Assembly (NCBI GenBank): GCA_012800315.1
Contig: JAAZJO010000015.1
Span: forward strand, 1-55,420
Origin: Candidatus Falkowiibacteriota bacterium
GTDB taxonomy: Bacteria; Patescibacteriota; Patescibacteriia; Patescibacteriales; UBA12465
DNA length: 55,420 nt
Direction of reading: 5' to 3'
Position numbers and translations under genes: made by a program. The notes beneath the pieces were generated by a model. The model searched no databases, was not told the DNA's origin, and worked only from the letters and a program-made list of their open reading frames with translations. Positions 9,414 to 19,620 of the stretch are shown here, one piece after another (position 1 is the stretch's first letter; every line of letters starts with the position of its first letter).

Positions 9414-10072
9414 AAATAGTCACCGTTATCCCAGCTTATAATGAAGCGGTTAAAATTGAAAAAGTGATCACCAAACTAAAACCTTATGTTACTGAAATTA
9501 TTGTAGTTGATGATGCCTCACAAGATAATACTTTTGAAATTGCGCAAGCTGCTGGCGCCCTAACCATTCGTCATATAATTAACCGTGGCCAAGGTGCGGC
9601 TCTCCGTACTGGTACCCAACTAGCTCTCGGGCGCGACGCTGATATTATTGTCCATTTTGATGCTGATGATCAATTCCAAGCAGAAGACATCCCTGAAATG
9701 ATTGCTCCAATATGCGACGGATCAGCTGATGCCGTTCTTGGTTCTCGTTTTCTAACAAAAAAATCAAAGCTGCCCAAAAGCAAAGAATATATCATCATGC
9801 CACTCGCTCGCTTAGTTAATCGCTTATTTTTTGGAATAAAGCTAAGTGATCCACAAAGTGGTTTCCGCGCCCTAAGCCGAAAAAGCGCCGAAAAATTAAC
9901 CATTGAAAATGACGGCATGGCACATTGCACAGAAATCATTCATAAATTATTTAAAAATAATGACCGTATTGTTGAGGTACCAATTACTGTTGTTTATCAT
10001 GAATTTGGACAAAAATTAAGCGGAGGCTTTAAAATCATTAAAGATATAATCATTCAAAAATTAATTAAATAA
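9410..10072 (+). CDS. Family 2 glycosyltransferase (dolichol-phosphate mannosyltransferase-like)
   Basis: VIPAYNEAVKIEKVI, IIVVDDASQDNT, HFDADDQFQAEDI, DPQSGFRALS. Confidence 0.92.
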   Translation: MKIVTVIPAYNEAVKIEKVITKLKPYVTEIIVVDDASQDNTFEIAQAAGALTIRHIINRGQGAALRTGTQLALGRDADIIVHFDADDQFQAEDIPEMIAPICDGSADAVLGSRFLTKKSKLPKSKEYIIMPLARLVNRLFFGIKLSDPQSGFRALSRKSAEKLTIENDGMAHCTEIIHKLFKNNDRIVEVPITVVYHEFGQKLSGGFKIIKDIIIQKLIK

Positions 10073-10073
10073 T

Positions 10074-10394
10074 ATGTTTCAACAACTTTTAGCTATTATC
10101 ATTATTGCTTTTTTCTTAATTCGTCTTTTTGAACAAAAAAAGAAAAAACAGATCTCAGCCAATGAATTTTTAGTCTGGTTAATTTTTTGGTTAAGCGCTT
10201 TAATCGCTATTATTTTCTTAAAGCAAATTGACATCTTAGTGGCTAAACTTGGTTTCTCCGGTACTGGTATTAATGTTTTAGTTTATTTAGCTCTGCTCGC
10301 TTTAATATTTTTAGTTTTTCGCATGCGTTTAACGATTGCTAAAATGGAAAAAAATATCAGTGAATTAAACCAAGCCTTAACCCTGAAAAAATAA
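10074..10394 (+). CDS. DUF2304-like small membrane protein
   Basis: 106 aa, three hydrophobic segments plus C-terminal coiled coil; directly follows a GT2 gene, a common DUF2304 context. Confidence 0.7.
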   Translation: MFQQLLAIIIIAFFLIRLFEQKKKKQISANEFLVWLIFWLSALIAIIFLKQIDILVAKLGFSGTGINVLVYLALLALIFLVFRMRLTIAKMEKNISELNQALTLKK

Positions 10395-10397
10395 ACT

Positions 10398-11525
10398 ATG
10401 AAAATTGCTTCAATTGTTTGCACCTTCCCTCCTTATGCTGGCGGTATTGGCAACAGCGCTTTTAGAATCAATGAATTGCTTAAAGATAAAAATGAAATAA
10501 CTGTTTTTACTCCAGCAACCACAAAACCCTGGTTTCGCTATGGCTTAGGGGCTTTTATGCCACAACTTTTTTGGAAATTAAATAAATTTGATTATATTTA
10601 TCTTCATTATCCTTTTTTTGGCACGGCTGAAGTTGTTTGGTTTTTTAAACTCTTTTTCAAAAAACCAAAACTCATTCTCCATTATCACATGGATGTCAGG
10701 GGTTTGCGCCCTCTGGCCCGCCTACTTAGCTGGCCTAGTCGCTTGATTCGTCGCTCCCTCTTAAATCAAGCCGAAACTATTATCACGGCCAGTCTAGATT
10801 ATATTAAAAAAAGCCAAATTAAAAATTATTATGCCGCTCAGCCAGAAAAATTTAAAGAAATTCCCTTTGGCGTTGATCTAGAAAAATTTCAACCTAAAAT
10901 AATTAACCAAAAAATTAACGATCAGGCAATTAGCAAGGCCCAAAAAATTGTCCATTACGTAAACGATAAGTTTATTAAAAAACATCGGGTAAATGTTTTG
11001 TTTGTGGGCGGACTAGATTCAGCTCATTATTTTAAGGGGGTGGAAGTTTTGCTCAATGCCCTGTTTTTATCCACTAACCGTAATTGGCGCTTAAGGATTG
11101 TCGGGGAGGGAAACTTGCGCACCCATTACGAAGAAATTGCTCAGCATTTAAAAATTAATAATCAAGTTGAATTTGTCGGCAACTTAAGTGAAGCTGATTT
11201 AATTCGCACTTTTCAAGAAGCTGATTTATTTGTACTTCCCTCAATTAACAGCAATGAAGCTTTTGGTCTAGTTCTAATTGAAGCCCTAGCTTGCGGTGTA
11301 CCTGTTATCGCTTCAGACTTGCCCGGTGTTCGCCGAGTGTTTGAGGATAATAAACAAGGATTATTAGTTGAAGCAGGCAATGTTAATGATTTAACAAAAA
11401 AATTAGAATTAATTTTTAATGATGAAAAACGCCGAAAAAATATGGCTTTAGCAGCGCGCCAATTAGCTGAACAAAAATATGATTTAAAAAAAATAAAAAT
11501 TCATTTAGAATCTTTATTTATTTAA
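10398..11525 (+). CDS. Family 4 glycosyltransferase
   Basis: PPYAGGIGNSAFRI, VLFVGGLDSAHYFKG, PSINSNEAFGLVLIEALACGVPVIASDLPGV. Confidence 0.92.
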   Translation: MKIASIVCTFPPYAGGIGNSAFRINELLKDKNEITVFTPATTKPWFRYGLGAFMPQLFWKLNKFDYIYLHYPFFGTAEVVWFFKLFFKKPKLILHYHMDVRGLRPLARLLSWPSRLIRRSLLNQAETIITASLDYIKKSQIKNYYAAQPEKFKEIPFGVDLEKFQPKIINQKINDQAISKAQKIVHYVNDKFIKKHRVNVLFVGGLDSAHYFKGVEVLLNALFLSTNRNWRLRIVGEGNLRTHYEEIAQHLKINNQVEFVGNLSEADLIRTFQEADLFVLPSINSNEAFGLVLIEALACGVPVIASDLPGVRRVFEDNKQGLLVEAGNVNDLTKKLELIFNDEKRRKNMALAARQLAEQKYDLKKIKIHLESLFI

Positions 11526-11537
11526 AAATTTTAGAAA

Positions 11538-12650
11538 ATGAAAATAGTCTTAGTTAACAATCTCTATTACCCCTATAATCGTGGCGGGGCCGAAACAGTC
11601 GTTAAAAAAATGATTAGTGATCTCCAAGCACAAAATCATGAAGTTGTTTTATTGACTTTATGTCCGAAAAAAAAGAATCTAACTAAAAACTTAGAAATAG
11701 AAATTGAAAATGCTTTAAAAATATATCGCCTACCCTCCAATTATTCACGTTTAGCCGAATTTTCTCTTGGCAGAAAATTAGCTTGGCATATTGGCAATCT
11801 TTTTTCTTGTAAAAAAACTAATCTTCTTAAAAAAATATTAATCAACGAAAAACCAGACGTGGTTATTACTCATAATCTCATGGGGATTACTTTCTCTTTG
11901 CCACTAGCTATTAGAAAGCTTAATATTCGCCACGAACATTATCTACACGATATTCAACTTCTTCACCCCTCTGGCCTCATGATGCTTGGTCAAGAAAAAG
12001 AAATTGACAATTTAAGTGCTAAAATCTATCAATTTTTCACTCGTCACTTTTTTAATTCGCCAGCTAAAATTATTTCACCTTCCAGTTGGCTACTTAAAGA
12101 GCATAAGCAACGAGGTTTTTTTAAAAACTCTCTTGAGGAAATAAAAAGATTCAAAGTAGCTGAAGAAAAAAATGAACAAGAATTACTAGACAAAGAATTA
12201 TCAACTAACGACTTAAAAAACAATCAACAAAATAGCACCAAGAAAAATTTCTTATTCGTTGGGCAAATTGAAGCTCATAAAGGAATTATTTTTTTAATTG
12301 AATCTTTTAAAAAGGCGCAGCAAAAAAAGCCGGATATTTTTTTAACAATTGCTGGTGACGGTAGCTTATTAGCTAAAGCAAAAGAAATAGCAGGTCAAAA
12401 TAAGCAAATAAAGTTTTGTGGTTGCTTAGATAGCTCTGCCATAGAATCATTAATGAAGGCTAGTGATTGTTTAATTGTCCCTTCTCTATGTTACGAAAAT
12501 TCACCCACCACTATTTATGAGGCGCAAGCTATCGGTTTACCAGTAATAGCCGCTAATATCGGTGGTATTCCGGAAATAGTTGGGCCAAGAGATAAACTCT
12601 TCATACCTGGAGATGAAGCTAATTTAATTGAAAATATTTTAACTGAATAG
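11538..12650 (+). CDS. Family 4 glycosyltransferase
   Basis: NRGGAETVVKKM, FLFVGQIEAHKGI, PSLCYENSPTTIYEAQAIGLPVIAANIGGIPEIVG. Confidence 0.92.
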   Translation: MKIVLVNNLYYPYNRGGAETVVKKMISDLQAQNHEVVLLTLCPKKKNLTKNLEIEIENALKIYRLPSNYSRLAEFSLGRKLAWHIGNLFSCKKTNLLKKILINEKPDVVITHNLMGITFSLPLAIRKLNIRHEHYLHDIQLLHPSGLMMLGQEKEIDNLSAKIYQFFTRHFFNSPAKIISPSSWLLKEHKQRGFFKNSLEEIKRFKVAEEKNEQELLDKELSTNDLKNNQQNSTKKNFLFVGQIEAHKGIIFLIESFKKAQQKKPDIFLTIAGDGSLLAKAKEIAGQNKQIKFCGCLDSSAIESLMKASDCLIVPSLCYENSPTTIYEAQAIGLPVIAANIGGIPEIVGPRDKLFIPGDEANLIENILTE

Positions 12651-12656
12651 CTAAAA

Positions 12657-12678
12657 TTGACTAAATAAACTTAGTCAA
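12657..12678. terminator. Possible weak bidirectional terminator between convergent genes
   Basis: TTGACTAA-ATAAAC-TTAGTCAA, 8-bp AT-rich stem. Confidence 0.5.
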
Positions 12679-12692
12679 AAATCAAGCTTATA

Positions 12693-13715
12693 TTAAGCAC
12701 GAAATTCGTGTAATTTTTTATGAGCGCGAATATCAAAAATTGTTTTCTTTAAACCATTTTCCAAAGTCACTACCGGCATCCAACCCAATTCCTCTTTCGC
12801 TTGATGAATATCAGGCAAGGCCAATTCGGAAACAAAAAGCGGACTACCAACATAGCGGATTGTTGATTGTGAATTAGTTTGCTTAATAATAATATTAATC
12901 AAATCGGCTAATTTGATATCAACATCTGAACCAATATTAATCGGCCCGGGAAGATCCGTTGCCATAATTTTAGCCACCGCGTCTAAAACATCTTCAACAT
13001 AACAAAAAGAAGAAGAAAAACCTTCATCTCCTGGAATAATTATTTCTTTATTTTCTAAAGCGCTATTAATAAAATCAGGAATCATCTGGTCATCGTTAGA
13101 TTGCATACGGGGACCATAGATTCTAAACAAACGAATTATTTTCGCATCAATATTATAAATAGAGCGATAATTTTTAACGATAGTTTCCGCAAATCTCTTC
13201 CCTTCATCATAAGAACCTCTCTCTGATAAGTGATTAACTTTGCCTAAATCACTTTCTTTTAATTTTATTTCTGGGTGCCTAAGATCTCGTGGTCCATAAA
13301 CTACTGATGAAGAAAATTGTAAAAATTTACACTTATACTTCACTGCTAAATCAAGTAAATTTTTAACAACATAGGAATTCGCTTGAATATTGGCTAAGCG
13401 ATTATTTAAAAAATTACGCGGCGACATCGGGCAAGCCAAATTATAAATTTCCTGAATACCCTGAAATTCAATCTTAAACTTGCCTAACTCTGGTATTTTT
13501 TCCAAATCTAGCGGTTCACTTAAATCGTGATTAATAAAAACAAAATCTGGATTAGCTAATAAATGATCAATGTTTTTCTGGTGGCCAGTTAAAAAATTAT
13601 CAATACAAATGACTTTGCAAGTTTTAATTAGCTCATTACAAAGATGAAAGCCAATAAAGCCGGCTCCTCCGGCAATAATAACATTTTTCTTATCAAAAAT
13701 AATTTGTTTAGACAT
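12693..13715 (-). CDS. NAD-dependent epimerase/dehydratase (UDP-glucuronate decarboxylase-like extended SDR)
   Basis: VIIAGGAGFIGFHLCNEL, YDEGKRFAET (YxxxK), RIYGPRM. Confidence 0.9.
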   Translation of the reverse strand: MSKQIIFDKKNVIIAGGAGFIGFHLCNELIKTCKVICIDNFLTGHQKNIDHLLANPDFVFINHDLSEPLDLEKIPELGKFKIEFQGIQEIYNLACPMSPRNFLNNRLANIQANSYVVKNLLDLAVKYKCKFLQFSSSVVYGPRDLRHPEIKLKESDLGKVNHLSERGSYDEGKRFAETIVKNYRSIYNIDAKIIRLFRIYGPRMQSNDDQMIPDFINSALENKEIIIPGDEGFSSSFCYVEDVLDAVAKIMATDLPGPINIGSDVDIKLADLINIIIKQTNSQSTIRYVGSPLFVSELALPDIHQAKEELGWMPVVTLENGLKKTIFDIRAHKKLHEFRA

Positions 13716-13719
13716 ATAA

Positions 13720-15750
13720 TTAATTACTCAATTTAATTATACCAAGATTAATGCCACCACTCCAATCTGCCTCCCAAGCATAAAAAGATTCTTGCAGTAC
13801 TCCCTGATTATCAAAAATTCTAATATGTGGGGCGCCTCCCGGATTAGCTCCTAAGGCAATTTCATTAATTCCATCATTGTTAACATCACCAGTGCTTAAA
13901 TTAGCTCCCCCTAACCAATTTTTCCCATAGGCAGTAAATTTATTTTTAAGCTGACCAAAGTTATTAAAAATTTTTACTTCTGCCTCTCGCCCTTTAGCTG
14001 GAACAGTGATTATCTCTGCCTGATCCCGATTTCCTCGGCCATCAATATTAGCTACCGCCACATTTACCCCACCACGAAATTTTTTCTCATAAGCTAAAAA
14101 AACACTAATCAATTTCCCATTTTTATCAAAAATTCTAATTTGTGGTTCTTGTCCTTCGCCAAAAGCAAGTACAATTTTATTCTCGCCCTTGCCTTCTACA
14201 TTACCAGCAGCAATACTCCAAGAACCAGCTATCCTTTTATCAACCGCTAAAAATTGACTTTGTATCTTGCCGTTATAATCAAAAATGCGCACTTGGGCTG
14301 TACTGCGTGATGCCGGCACAGAAACTATTTCTAATTGTTCATTATTATCAAAATTAGCTAAAGCAATCTTCACTCCCCCACGAAAATTTTTCTCATAGGC
14401 TAAAAATTTCTTTAATAACTTTCCCTCGGCATCAAAAACAGAAATATATGGCTCATCGCCCGCTGGAGCACCAACCACTATTTCATCAAAGTTATCACCA
14501 TTCACATCACCAATCGCAATACTAGAATTCGCTTTAATCTTATTATTTTGACTAAATGGACTTTTAACTAAATCTCCGTTAACTGCTGTTAGTTTCACTT
14601 CCTGATTGCCAGAAACTGGAAAAATAATCAAACGACCAAGTTTGCTATATAAATTTTCTTTAGCTAATTCAATCGCCCGATCAAGATTTAAACGACCATT
14701 ACCTAGCCGTCCGGCATAATTCGGATTAAGACGACTAATGTTTTCTGTTGAGGCAAAAAGAATATTAACAATTTCACGACGATTCAATTCTGGATTAGCC
14801 TGAGCAATTAAAGCTAATGAAGCAGAAACTAATGGCGCCGCCAATGATGTTCCCGACCAAAAACCATCATAGTATTTATTCTGATCAAAGCGATCACTGC
14901 CTGGAGTAACAGTACCAAAAAAACTTATTCCCGGAGCTGTAATATCAACACAACGAGAACCATAACTAGAAAAAGAGGCTTTTTGATCAAGTGCATCTGT
15001 TGCAGCCACACCAATCACCATATTTTCTCCAAAATTTCCATCATAACAAGCTGGATAAATTGGTGTTTTATCAATATCATAACCCTCTCCCGTAGCCTGC
15101 TCATTACCAGCGGCCGCGACAATTATAACGCCTGCCCGATGCGCCCGAGCAATAGCTTCTTGCATCGCTTCACTATAATTAAAATTTACAAAACTCAGAT
15201 TAATAATACTAGCTCCATTATTCGTAGCATAATCAATTGCCCGAATAACATCGCTAATCTTTCCCTCCCCTTTATCATTCAAAACTTTTAGTGGCATAAT
15301 CTTTGTTTTCCAAACCACACCAGCAATACCCTCATGGTTATTGCCTTGAGCCGCAATTATCCCAGCCACCATTGTGCCATGCGAAACCCCTGCTTCAGTC
15401 CAGCCACTAGAAAATTTTGGTGATGGGTCTGGTGTATTCAAAACAAAATCCCAACCATGAACATCATCAGCAAAACCGTTATTATCATCATCTTTATTAT
15501 TACCCGGTATTTCACGACTATTACGCCAAATATTATTTTTTAAATCCGGATGATTAATATCAATCCCCGAATCTATAACTGCAATAACAATATCCGGGCT
15601 TTCAGAAATTTTCTCCCAAGCATTATTAGCGTTAATTTTAGCTAAATACCATTGATTACGATAATATGGATCATTGGGAATAATACCGGCTAGAGCCGGC
15701 TTAGCTAAAATGAAAAAAAATATAAAAAAAGATGTTATTAATTTCTTCAT
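13720..15750 (-). CDS. Secreted S8 subtilisin-like protease with C-terminal FG-GAP/VCBS-like repeats
   Basis: Signal peptide; AVIDSGIDINHPD, SHGTMVAGI, SGTSLAAPLVS; several copies of IAxGDVNGDxxxEIVxGAxxGxxPxIRIFDxxG. Confidence 0.95.
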   Translation of the reverse strand: MKKLITSFFIFFFILAKPALAGIIPNDPYYRNQWYLAKINANNAWEKISESPDIVIAVIDSGIDINHPDLKNNIWRNSREIPGNNKDDDNNGFADDVHGWDFVLNTPDPSPKFSSGWTEAGVSHGTMVAGIIAAQGNNHEGIAGVVWKTKIMPLKVLNDKGEGKISDVIRAIDYATNNGASIINLSFVNFNYSEAMQEAIARAHRAGVIIVAAAGNEQATGEGYDIDKTPIYPACYDGNFGENMVIGVAATDALDQKASFSSYGSRCVDITAPGISFFGTVTPGSDRFDQNKYYDGFWSGTSLAAPLVSASLALIAQANPELNRREIVNILFASTENISRLNPNYAGRLGNGRLNLDRAIELAKENLYSKLGRLIIFPVSGNQEVKLTAVNGDLVKSPFSQNNKIKANSSIAIGDVNGDNFDEIVVGAPAGDEPYISVFDAEGKLLKKFLAYEKNFRGGVKIALANFDNNEQLEIVSVPASRSTAQVRIFDYNGKIQSQFLAVDKRIAGSWSIAAGNVEGKGENKIVLAFGEGQEPQIRIFDKNGKLISVFLAYEKKFRGGVNVAVANIDGRGNRDQAEIITVPAKGREAEVKIFNNFGQLKNKFTAYGKNWLGGANLSTGDVNNDGINEIALGANPGGAPHIRIFDNQGVLQESFYAWEADWSGGINLGIIKLSN
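14072..14406. repeat. Direct repeat pair in the FG-GAP region of the S8 protease
   Basis: 29-nt copies at 14072-14100 and 14378-14406 match at 27/29 positions, 306 bp apart (in frame). Confidence 0.7.
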
Positions 15751-15801
15751 ATAACATCCTTATCATAGCACATTTATTTATTTTTTTGTAGAGATTTTTT
15801 A

Positions 15802-17013
15802 TTAGAGTTTTTCAATAACTTGCAAGGTTTCTGCCGCACATTTATGCCAGCTAAAATTCTGCACTCGCTGCAAACCCTTTTCTCTTAATTCAGCCCGCAG
15901 TTTTTCATCCTTAACTACTTTAGTCATCGCGGCCGCAATAGATTGCTTATCTTCTTGATCAAAATATAAAACGCTATCACCAGCAATTTCTCTTAAAACA
16001 TCTAAATTAGAAACAACTGTTGGCAAACCGCAGGCCAGTGATTCTAAAACCGGGATGCCAAAGCCCTCATGCTTTGAAGGAAAAATAAAAGCACTAGCTG
16101 CGTTATAAATATAGGGCAAATCTTTTTCCTCCACCCAACCCGGAATACAAACCTCTTGGTTAAGGTTAAATCCGGTGATTGTATACTTAACTTCATCAAA
16201 ACCAAAACTAGCATTGCCAATCAACACTAATTTTTCTTTAATTTCCGGATTGTTTTCCCTAACGATTGACAAGGCTTCAATAAGCGCTGGCGTATTTTTT
16301 TTCTTCTCCAGGCGGCCAACATAAAGGAAAAAAGGCTTAGTAATCCCATATTTATTTAAAATTTCAGTTATTTTTTGCTCATCATTAATAGGATGAAATA
16401 ACTCTTGATTATAACCATTATGAACAACCGTTATTTTATCTAATTTCGTTTCTGGATAAAGATTTAGAATCTCATTTTTAGTAAACTCTGAAACCGTAAT
16501 TATCTTTTTTGCATGCTTAAGAGCAAAGGCAGTTGACCAATAAAGATAATCAACTGATTCGGAAGAATATTTTCCTAAAGTAAAAAGTTTAACTAAAAAA
16601 TTTATTAAGTGTCTAGCCAAAGCACTTTTTGTTTTTACCTTTTCTGAAAAATAAAGATTCTGTTCACGAATAAAAGCCACATCATGAATTGTGTTTATTG
16701 ATTTACGTGGACTAAATAAGGGCAAGGTATGCGCCGGCACAAATAAAACATCTGGCCGACAAAAAATCATTTCCAAAGACAGACGCCCTAAAGTCCAAAA
16801 AGCGTTAAATGGCCATTTTAAATATTTAAAAACAAAGTTAGGATTATCTTTAACGGCGGCCACTAATTCAGGCGATGGTGGTGCATTTAAATATAGCCAA
16901 TATTTATTAGTTTTATCAATAATAGCCAGATTTTTTATTAGGAAAAAAGAATACCATTCGGTACCAGTTTTTAATTTTCGGTTGGCGCGTGAAGCATCAA
17001 TTCCAATAATCAT
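15802..17013 (-). CDS. Family 4 glycosyltransferase
   Basis: FFLYVGRLEKKKNTPALIEAL, PSKHEGFGIPVLESLACGLPTVVSNLDVLREIAGDSVLYFD. Confidence 0.93.
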   Translation of the reverse strand: MIIGIDASRANRKLKTGTEWYSFFLIKNLAIIDKTNKYWLYLNAPPSPELVAAVKDNPNFVFKYLKWPFNAFWTLGRLSLEMIFCRPDVLFVPAHTLPLFSPRKSINTIHDVAFIREQNLYFSEKVKTKSALARHLINFLVKLFTLGKYSSESVDYLYWSTAFALKHAKKIITVSEFTKNEILNLYPETKLDKITVVHNGYNQELFHPINDEQKITEILNKYGITKPFFLYVGRLEKKKNTPALIEALSIVRENNPEIKEKLVLIGNASFGFDEVKYTITGFNLNQEVCIPGWVEEKDLPYIYNAASAFIFPSKHEGFGIPVLESLACGLPTVVSNLDVLREIAGDSVLYFDQEDKQSIAAAMTKVVKDEKLRAELREKGLQRVQNFSWHKCAAETLQVIEKL

Positions 17014-17034
17014 ATTTTCTTATTCTTTTTAAAA

Positions 17035-17065
17035 AAACCAACTTACTTTTTCAAGAAGTTGGTTT
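17035..17065 (-). terminator. Intrinsic terminator at the 3' end of mreB paralog 1
   Basis: Minus strand AAACCAACTT-CTTGAAAAAGT-AAGTTGGTTT followed by a T run; overlaps the stop codon. Confidence 0.8.
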
Positions 17066-18071
17066 ATTTAGTCGCTAAAATACTGCGCTTATATGAATCT
17101 AAATTATCCAAAGCAATTCCCGTTCCTCTAGCAACGCAAAGCATGGCGTCATCGGCAATATAAGCTGGCACCCCAGTCGTACGAGAAATTAATTGATCAA
17201 TATTGCGAAGTAAAGCGCTGCCACCAGTTAAAACTATTCCCTTGTCCATAATATCAGCTGATAATTCTGGGGGAGTTTTTTGTAAAACTTTTTTAGCCGC
17301 TGCAATAATTGCCTCTAACTCATTTTGGATAGCCTCAGTCACATCATCACTAGAGACATTAATGCTGCGAGGCAAACCAGTAACAATATCACGTCCACGA
17401 ATTTCCATGTGCAGTTTATCTTCCATATATAGAGCTGAACCAATATTTATTTTTATTTCTTCAGCCGTTCTTTCACCAATAGCTAAATTATATTTCTTAC
17501 GCACATATTCTAAAATAGCCGCATCAAATTTATTGCCACCTACTCGCACAGAAGTTGAAGCAACAACGCCACCTAAAGAAATAACGGCCATTTCTGCTGT
17601 TCCACCACCAACATCAACCACCATGTGGCCAGTTGCTGAACCAATCGGAATATCCGCTCCAATAGCGGCGGCTACTGGCTCTTTAATAATATAAGTAGCC
17701 TTGGCTCCAGCAGCAATCGTCGCCTCAATTACCGCCCGCCGTTCAGTTGAGGAAATTCCAGCGGGCACAGAAACCATAACTTCCGGGCGAAAAAAACGAA
17801 TACCGCCCAAAGTTTTATTAATAAAATAACGAATCATTGCTTCCGTTGCCCGATAATCAGCGATTGCTCCATCTTTAAGAGGACAAACCGCCATAATCGT
17901 ATCTGGGGTACGGCCAATCATATCCTTAGCTTCGTTGCCAACCGCTAAAATCTTCTTATCCGTAATTGAAACAGCCACCACGCTTGGTTCATTAATAACA
18001 ATGCCACGCTTTGGCAGATAAACTAAAGTATAAGTTGTTCCGAGATCAATCCCGATTTTCTTAATAAACAT
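17064..18071 (-). CDS. mreB: MreB rod-shape actin homolog, paralog 1
   Basis: IGIDLGTTYTLVYLPKRGIVINEPSVVA, VVDVGGGTAEMAVISLGG. Confidence 0.96.
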   Translation of the reverse strand: MFIKKIGIDLGTTYTLVYLPKRGIVINEPSVVAVSITDKKILAVGNEAKDMIGRTPDTIMAVCPLKDGAIADYRATEAMIRYFINKTLGGIRFFRPEVMVSVPAGISSTERRAVIEATIAAGAKATYIIKEPVAAAIGADIPIGSATGHMVVDVGGGTAEMAVISLGGVVASTSVRVGGNKFDAAILEYVRKKYNLAIGERTAEEIKINIGSALYMEDKLHMEIRGRDIVTGLPRSINVSSDDVTEAIQNELEAIIAAAKKVLQKTPPELSADIMDKGIVLTGGSALLRNIDQLISRTTGVPAYIADDAMLCVARGTGIALDNLDSYKRSILATK

Positions 18072-18126
18072 AATAAAAACTTAACTAACTTATATTAGTA
18101 TTTTTAGATCTTTTAGTCAAATTAGC

Positions 18127-18558
18127 TTATTCTTCATAATCACGATCTTCATTTTCATCTATGCCGTCTCTGCCCTCTTTTTTAGTGATAATATTAATCA
18201 CTTTTTCAGCAAATTCAAAAGTATCAAACTCTTCTTTAAAGAAAACATAGTCCGCGCCTAACTCTAAAGAGCGACTACGACTATCCTCATCACTTAAATC
18301 AGTGAAAATAAAAATTTCTTTTTCATTTAACTCATGATCACTCTTAATTCTTTTAACCACCTCAAAGCCATCTATCTTCGGCAAAATTAAATCTAAGACA
18401 ATATGATCTGGATCATATTCCTTAATATTAGAAATTAATTCATCAATTTCCTCATCCGCTTCACTCACTTCTACCTCTAAACCAGCCATTTGAAATTGTG
18501 ACTCTAGCCCATATAATATATTGGCGTCATCTGCAACGATAAATATTTTTTGAGACAT
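18127..18558 (-). CDS. Stand-alone response-regulator receiver domain protein with acidic tail
   Basis: IVADDAN, HIVLDLILPKIDGFEV, IFIFTDLSD, YVFFKE; no output domain. Confidence 0.88.
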   Translation of the reverse strand: MSQKIFIVADDANILYGLESQFQMAGLEVEVSEADEEIDELISNIKEYDPDHIVLDLILPKIDGFEVVKRIKSDHELNEKEIFIFTDLSDEDSRSRSLELGADYVFFKEEFDTFEFAEKVINIITKKEGRDGIDENEDRDYEE

Positions 18559-18587
18559 AAATTTTATTTTTTATAATTAATTTTATA

Positions 18588-19556
18588 TTAATTTTGTTTT
18601 AATGGTTTCCACCAAGCAAAATTATTTTTATACCACTCCACCGTCGCCGCCAAACCAGTTGCAAAATCTATTTGTGGCTCCCAGCCTAATTCATTTTTAG
18701 CCTTAGTATAATCAATCGCATAACGTAAATCATGACCCAAGCGATCTGTAACATGTTCAATCATTTCCTCTCCCTGATCCATTAACTGTAAAATTAATTT
18801 AGTAATTTCTAAATTAGTCTTTTCATTATTAGCACCTAAACAATAAGTTTCACCAATCCGCCCTTTTCTGATAATAAAATCTACTCCCCGATTATGGTCA
18901 TCAACATGAATCCAATCACGAATATTTTTTCCAGCACCATAAACTGGCAGCTTCTTCCCCTCAATCAAATTAGTAATAAAAAGCGGAATTAGTTTTTCTG
19001 GATATTGATATGGTCCATAATTATTAGAGCAATTAGAAATCGTAACTGGTAAACCATAGGTGTGAAAATAAGCACGCACTAAATGGTCAGAGCCTGCCTT
19101 AGAGGCGCTATAAGGTGAGCGAGGACAATACGGATTTTCTTCATTGAATTTCGGGCTATCCATTTCTAAGGAACCATAAACCTCATCAGTAGAAACATGG
19201 TGAAAACGAATATGCCCATTATTTTTAGCGGCCTCTAATAAAACCCGGGTGCCCTCAATATTAGTTTTAATAAAAGCTCCACTATCTTTAATTGAACGAT
19301 CAACATGGCTTTCGGCCGCAAAATGAACAATCACATCCACTCCCTTAACTACTTCATTTACTAATTTTTCATCAGTAATATCACCTTGCACAAATTGATA
19401 ATGCTGATTATTTTCTAAATCACGTAAATTTTCTAAATTACCAGCATAAGTTAAAACATCAAGATTGATAATAAAATCTTCTGGATAATTTTTTAACCAG
19501 TAATGAATAAAATTTGAACCAATAAAACCGGCGCCACCGGTAACTAACAACTTCAT
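18588..19556 (-). CDS. rfbB: dTDP-glucose 4,6-dehydratase
   Basis: VTGGAGFIGSNFIHYWLKNYP, HVSTDEVYGSL, YSASKAGSDHLVRAY, NCSNNYGPYQ. Confidence 0.95.
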   Translation of the reverse strand: MKLLVTGGAGFIGSNFIHYWLKNYPEDFIINLDVLTYAGNLENLRDLENNQHYQFVQGDITDEKLVNEVVKGVDVIVHFAAESHVDRSIKDSGAFIKTNIEGTRVLLEAAKNNGHIRFHHVSTDEVYGSLEMDSPKFNEENPYCPRSPYSASKAGSDHLVRAYFHTYGLPVTISNCSNNYGPYQYPEKLIPLFITNLIEGKKLPVYGAGKNIRDWIHVDDHNRGVDFIIRKGRIGETYCLGANNEKTNLEITKLILQLMDQGEEMIEHVTDRLGHDLRYAIDYTKAKNELGWEPQIDFATGLAATVEWYKNNFAWWKPLKQN

Positions 19557-19591
19557 AATTAAACTGTTAATTTTTTAATAACTGCTCCTGT

Positions 19592-19620
19592 AGTATAAAG
19601 ATGATATTAATCTTAGTCAA
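19592..19620 (-). promoter_or_regulatory. Sigma70-like promoter for rfbB-receiver-mreB
   Basis: Minus strand TTGACT-17 nt-TATACT; the -35 overlaps the rfbC stop codon. Confidence 0.65.

Noticed and set aside
17203-17694. 163-aa plus-strand ORF inside mreB
   Set aside because: Low-complexity Ser/Thr/Pro/Ile shadow frame antisense to a strongly conserved gene; the same holds for the other antisense ORFs listed (for example 35561-36061, 36925-37344, 26824-27243).
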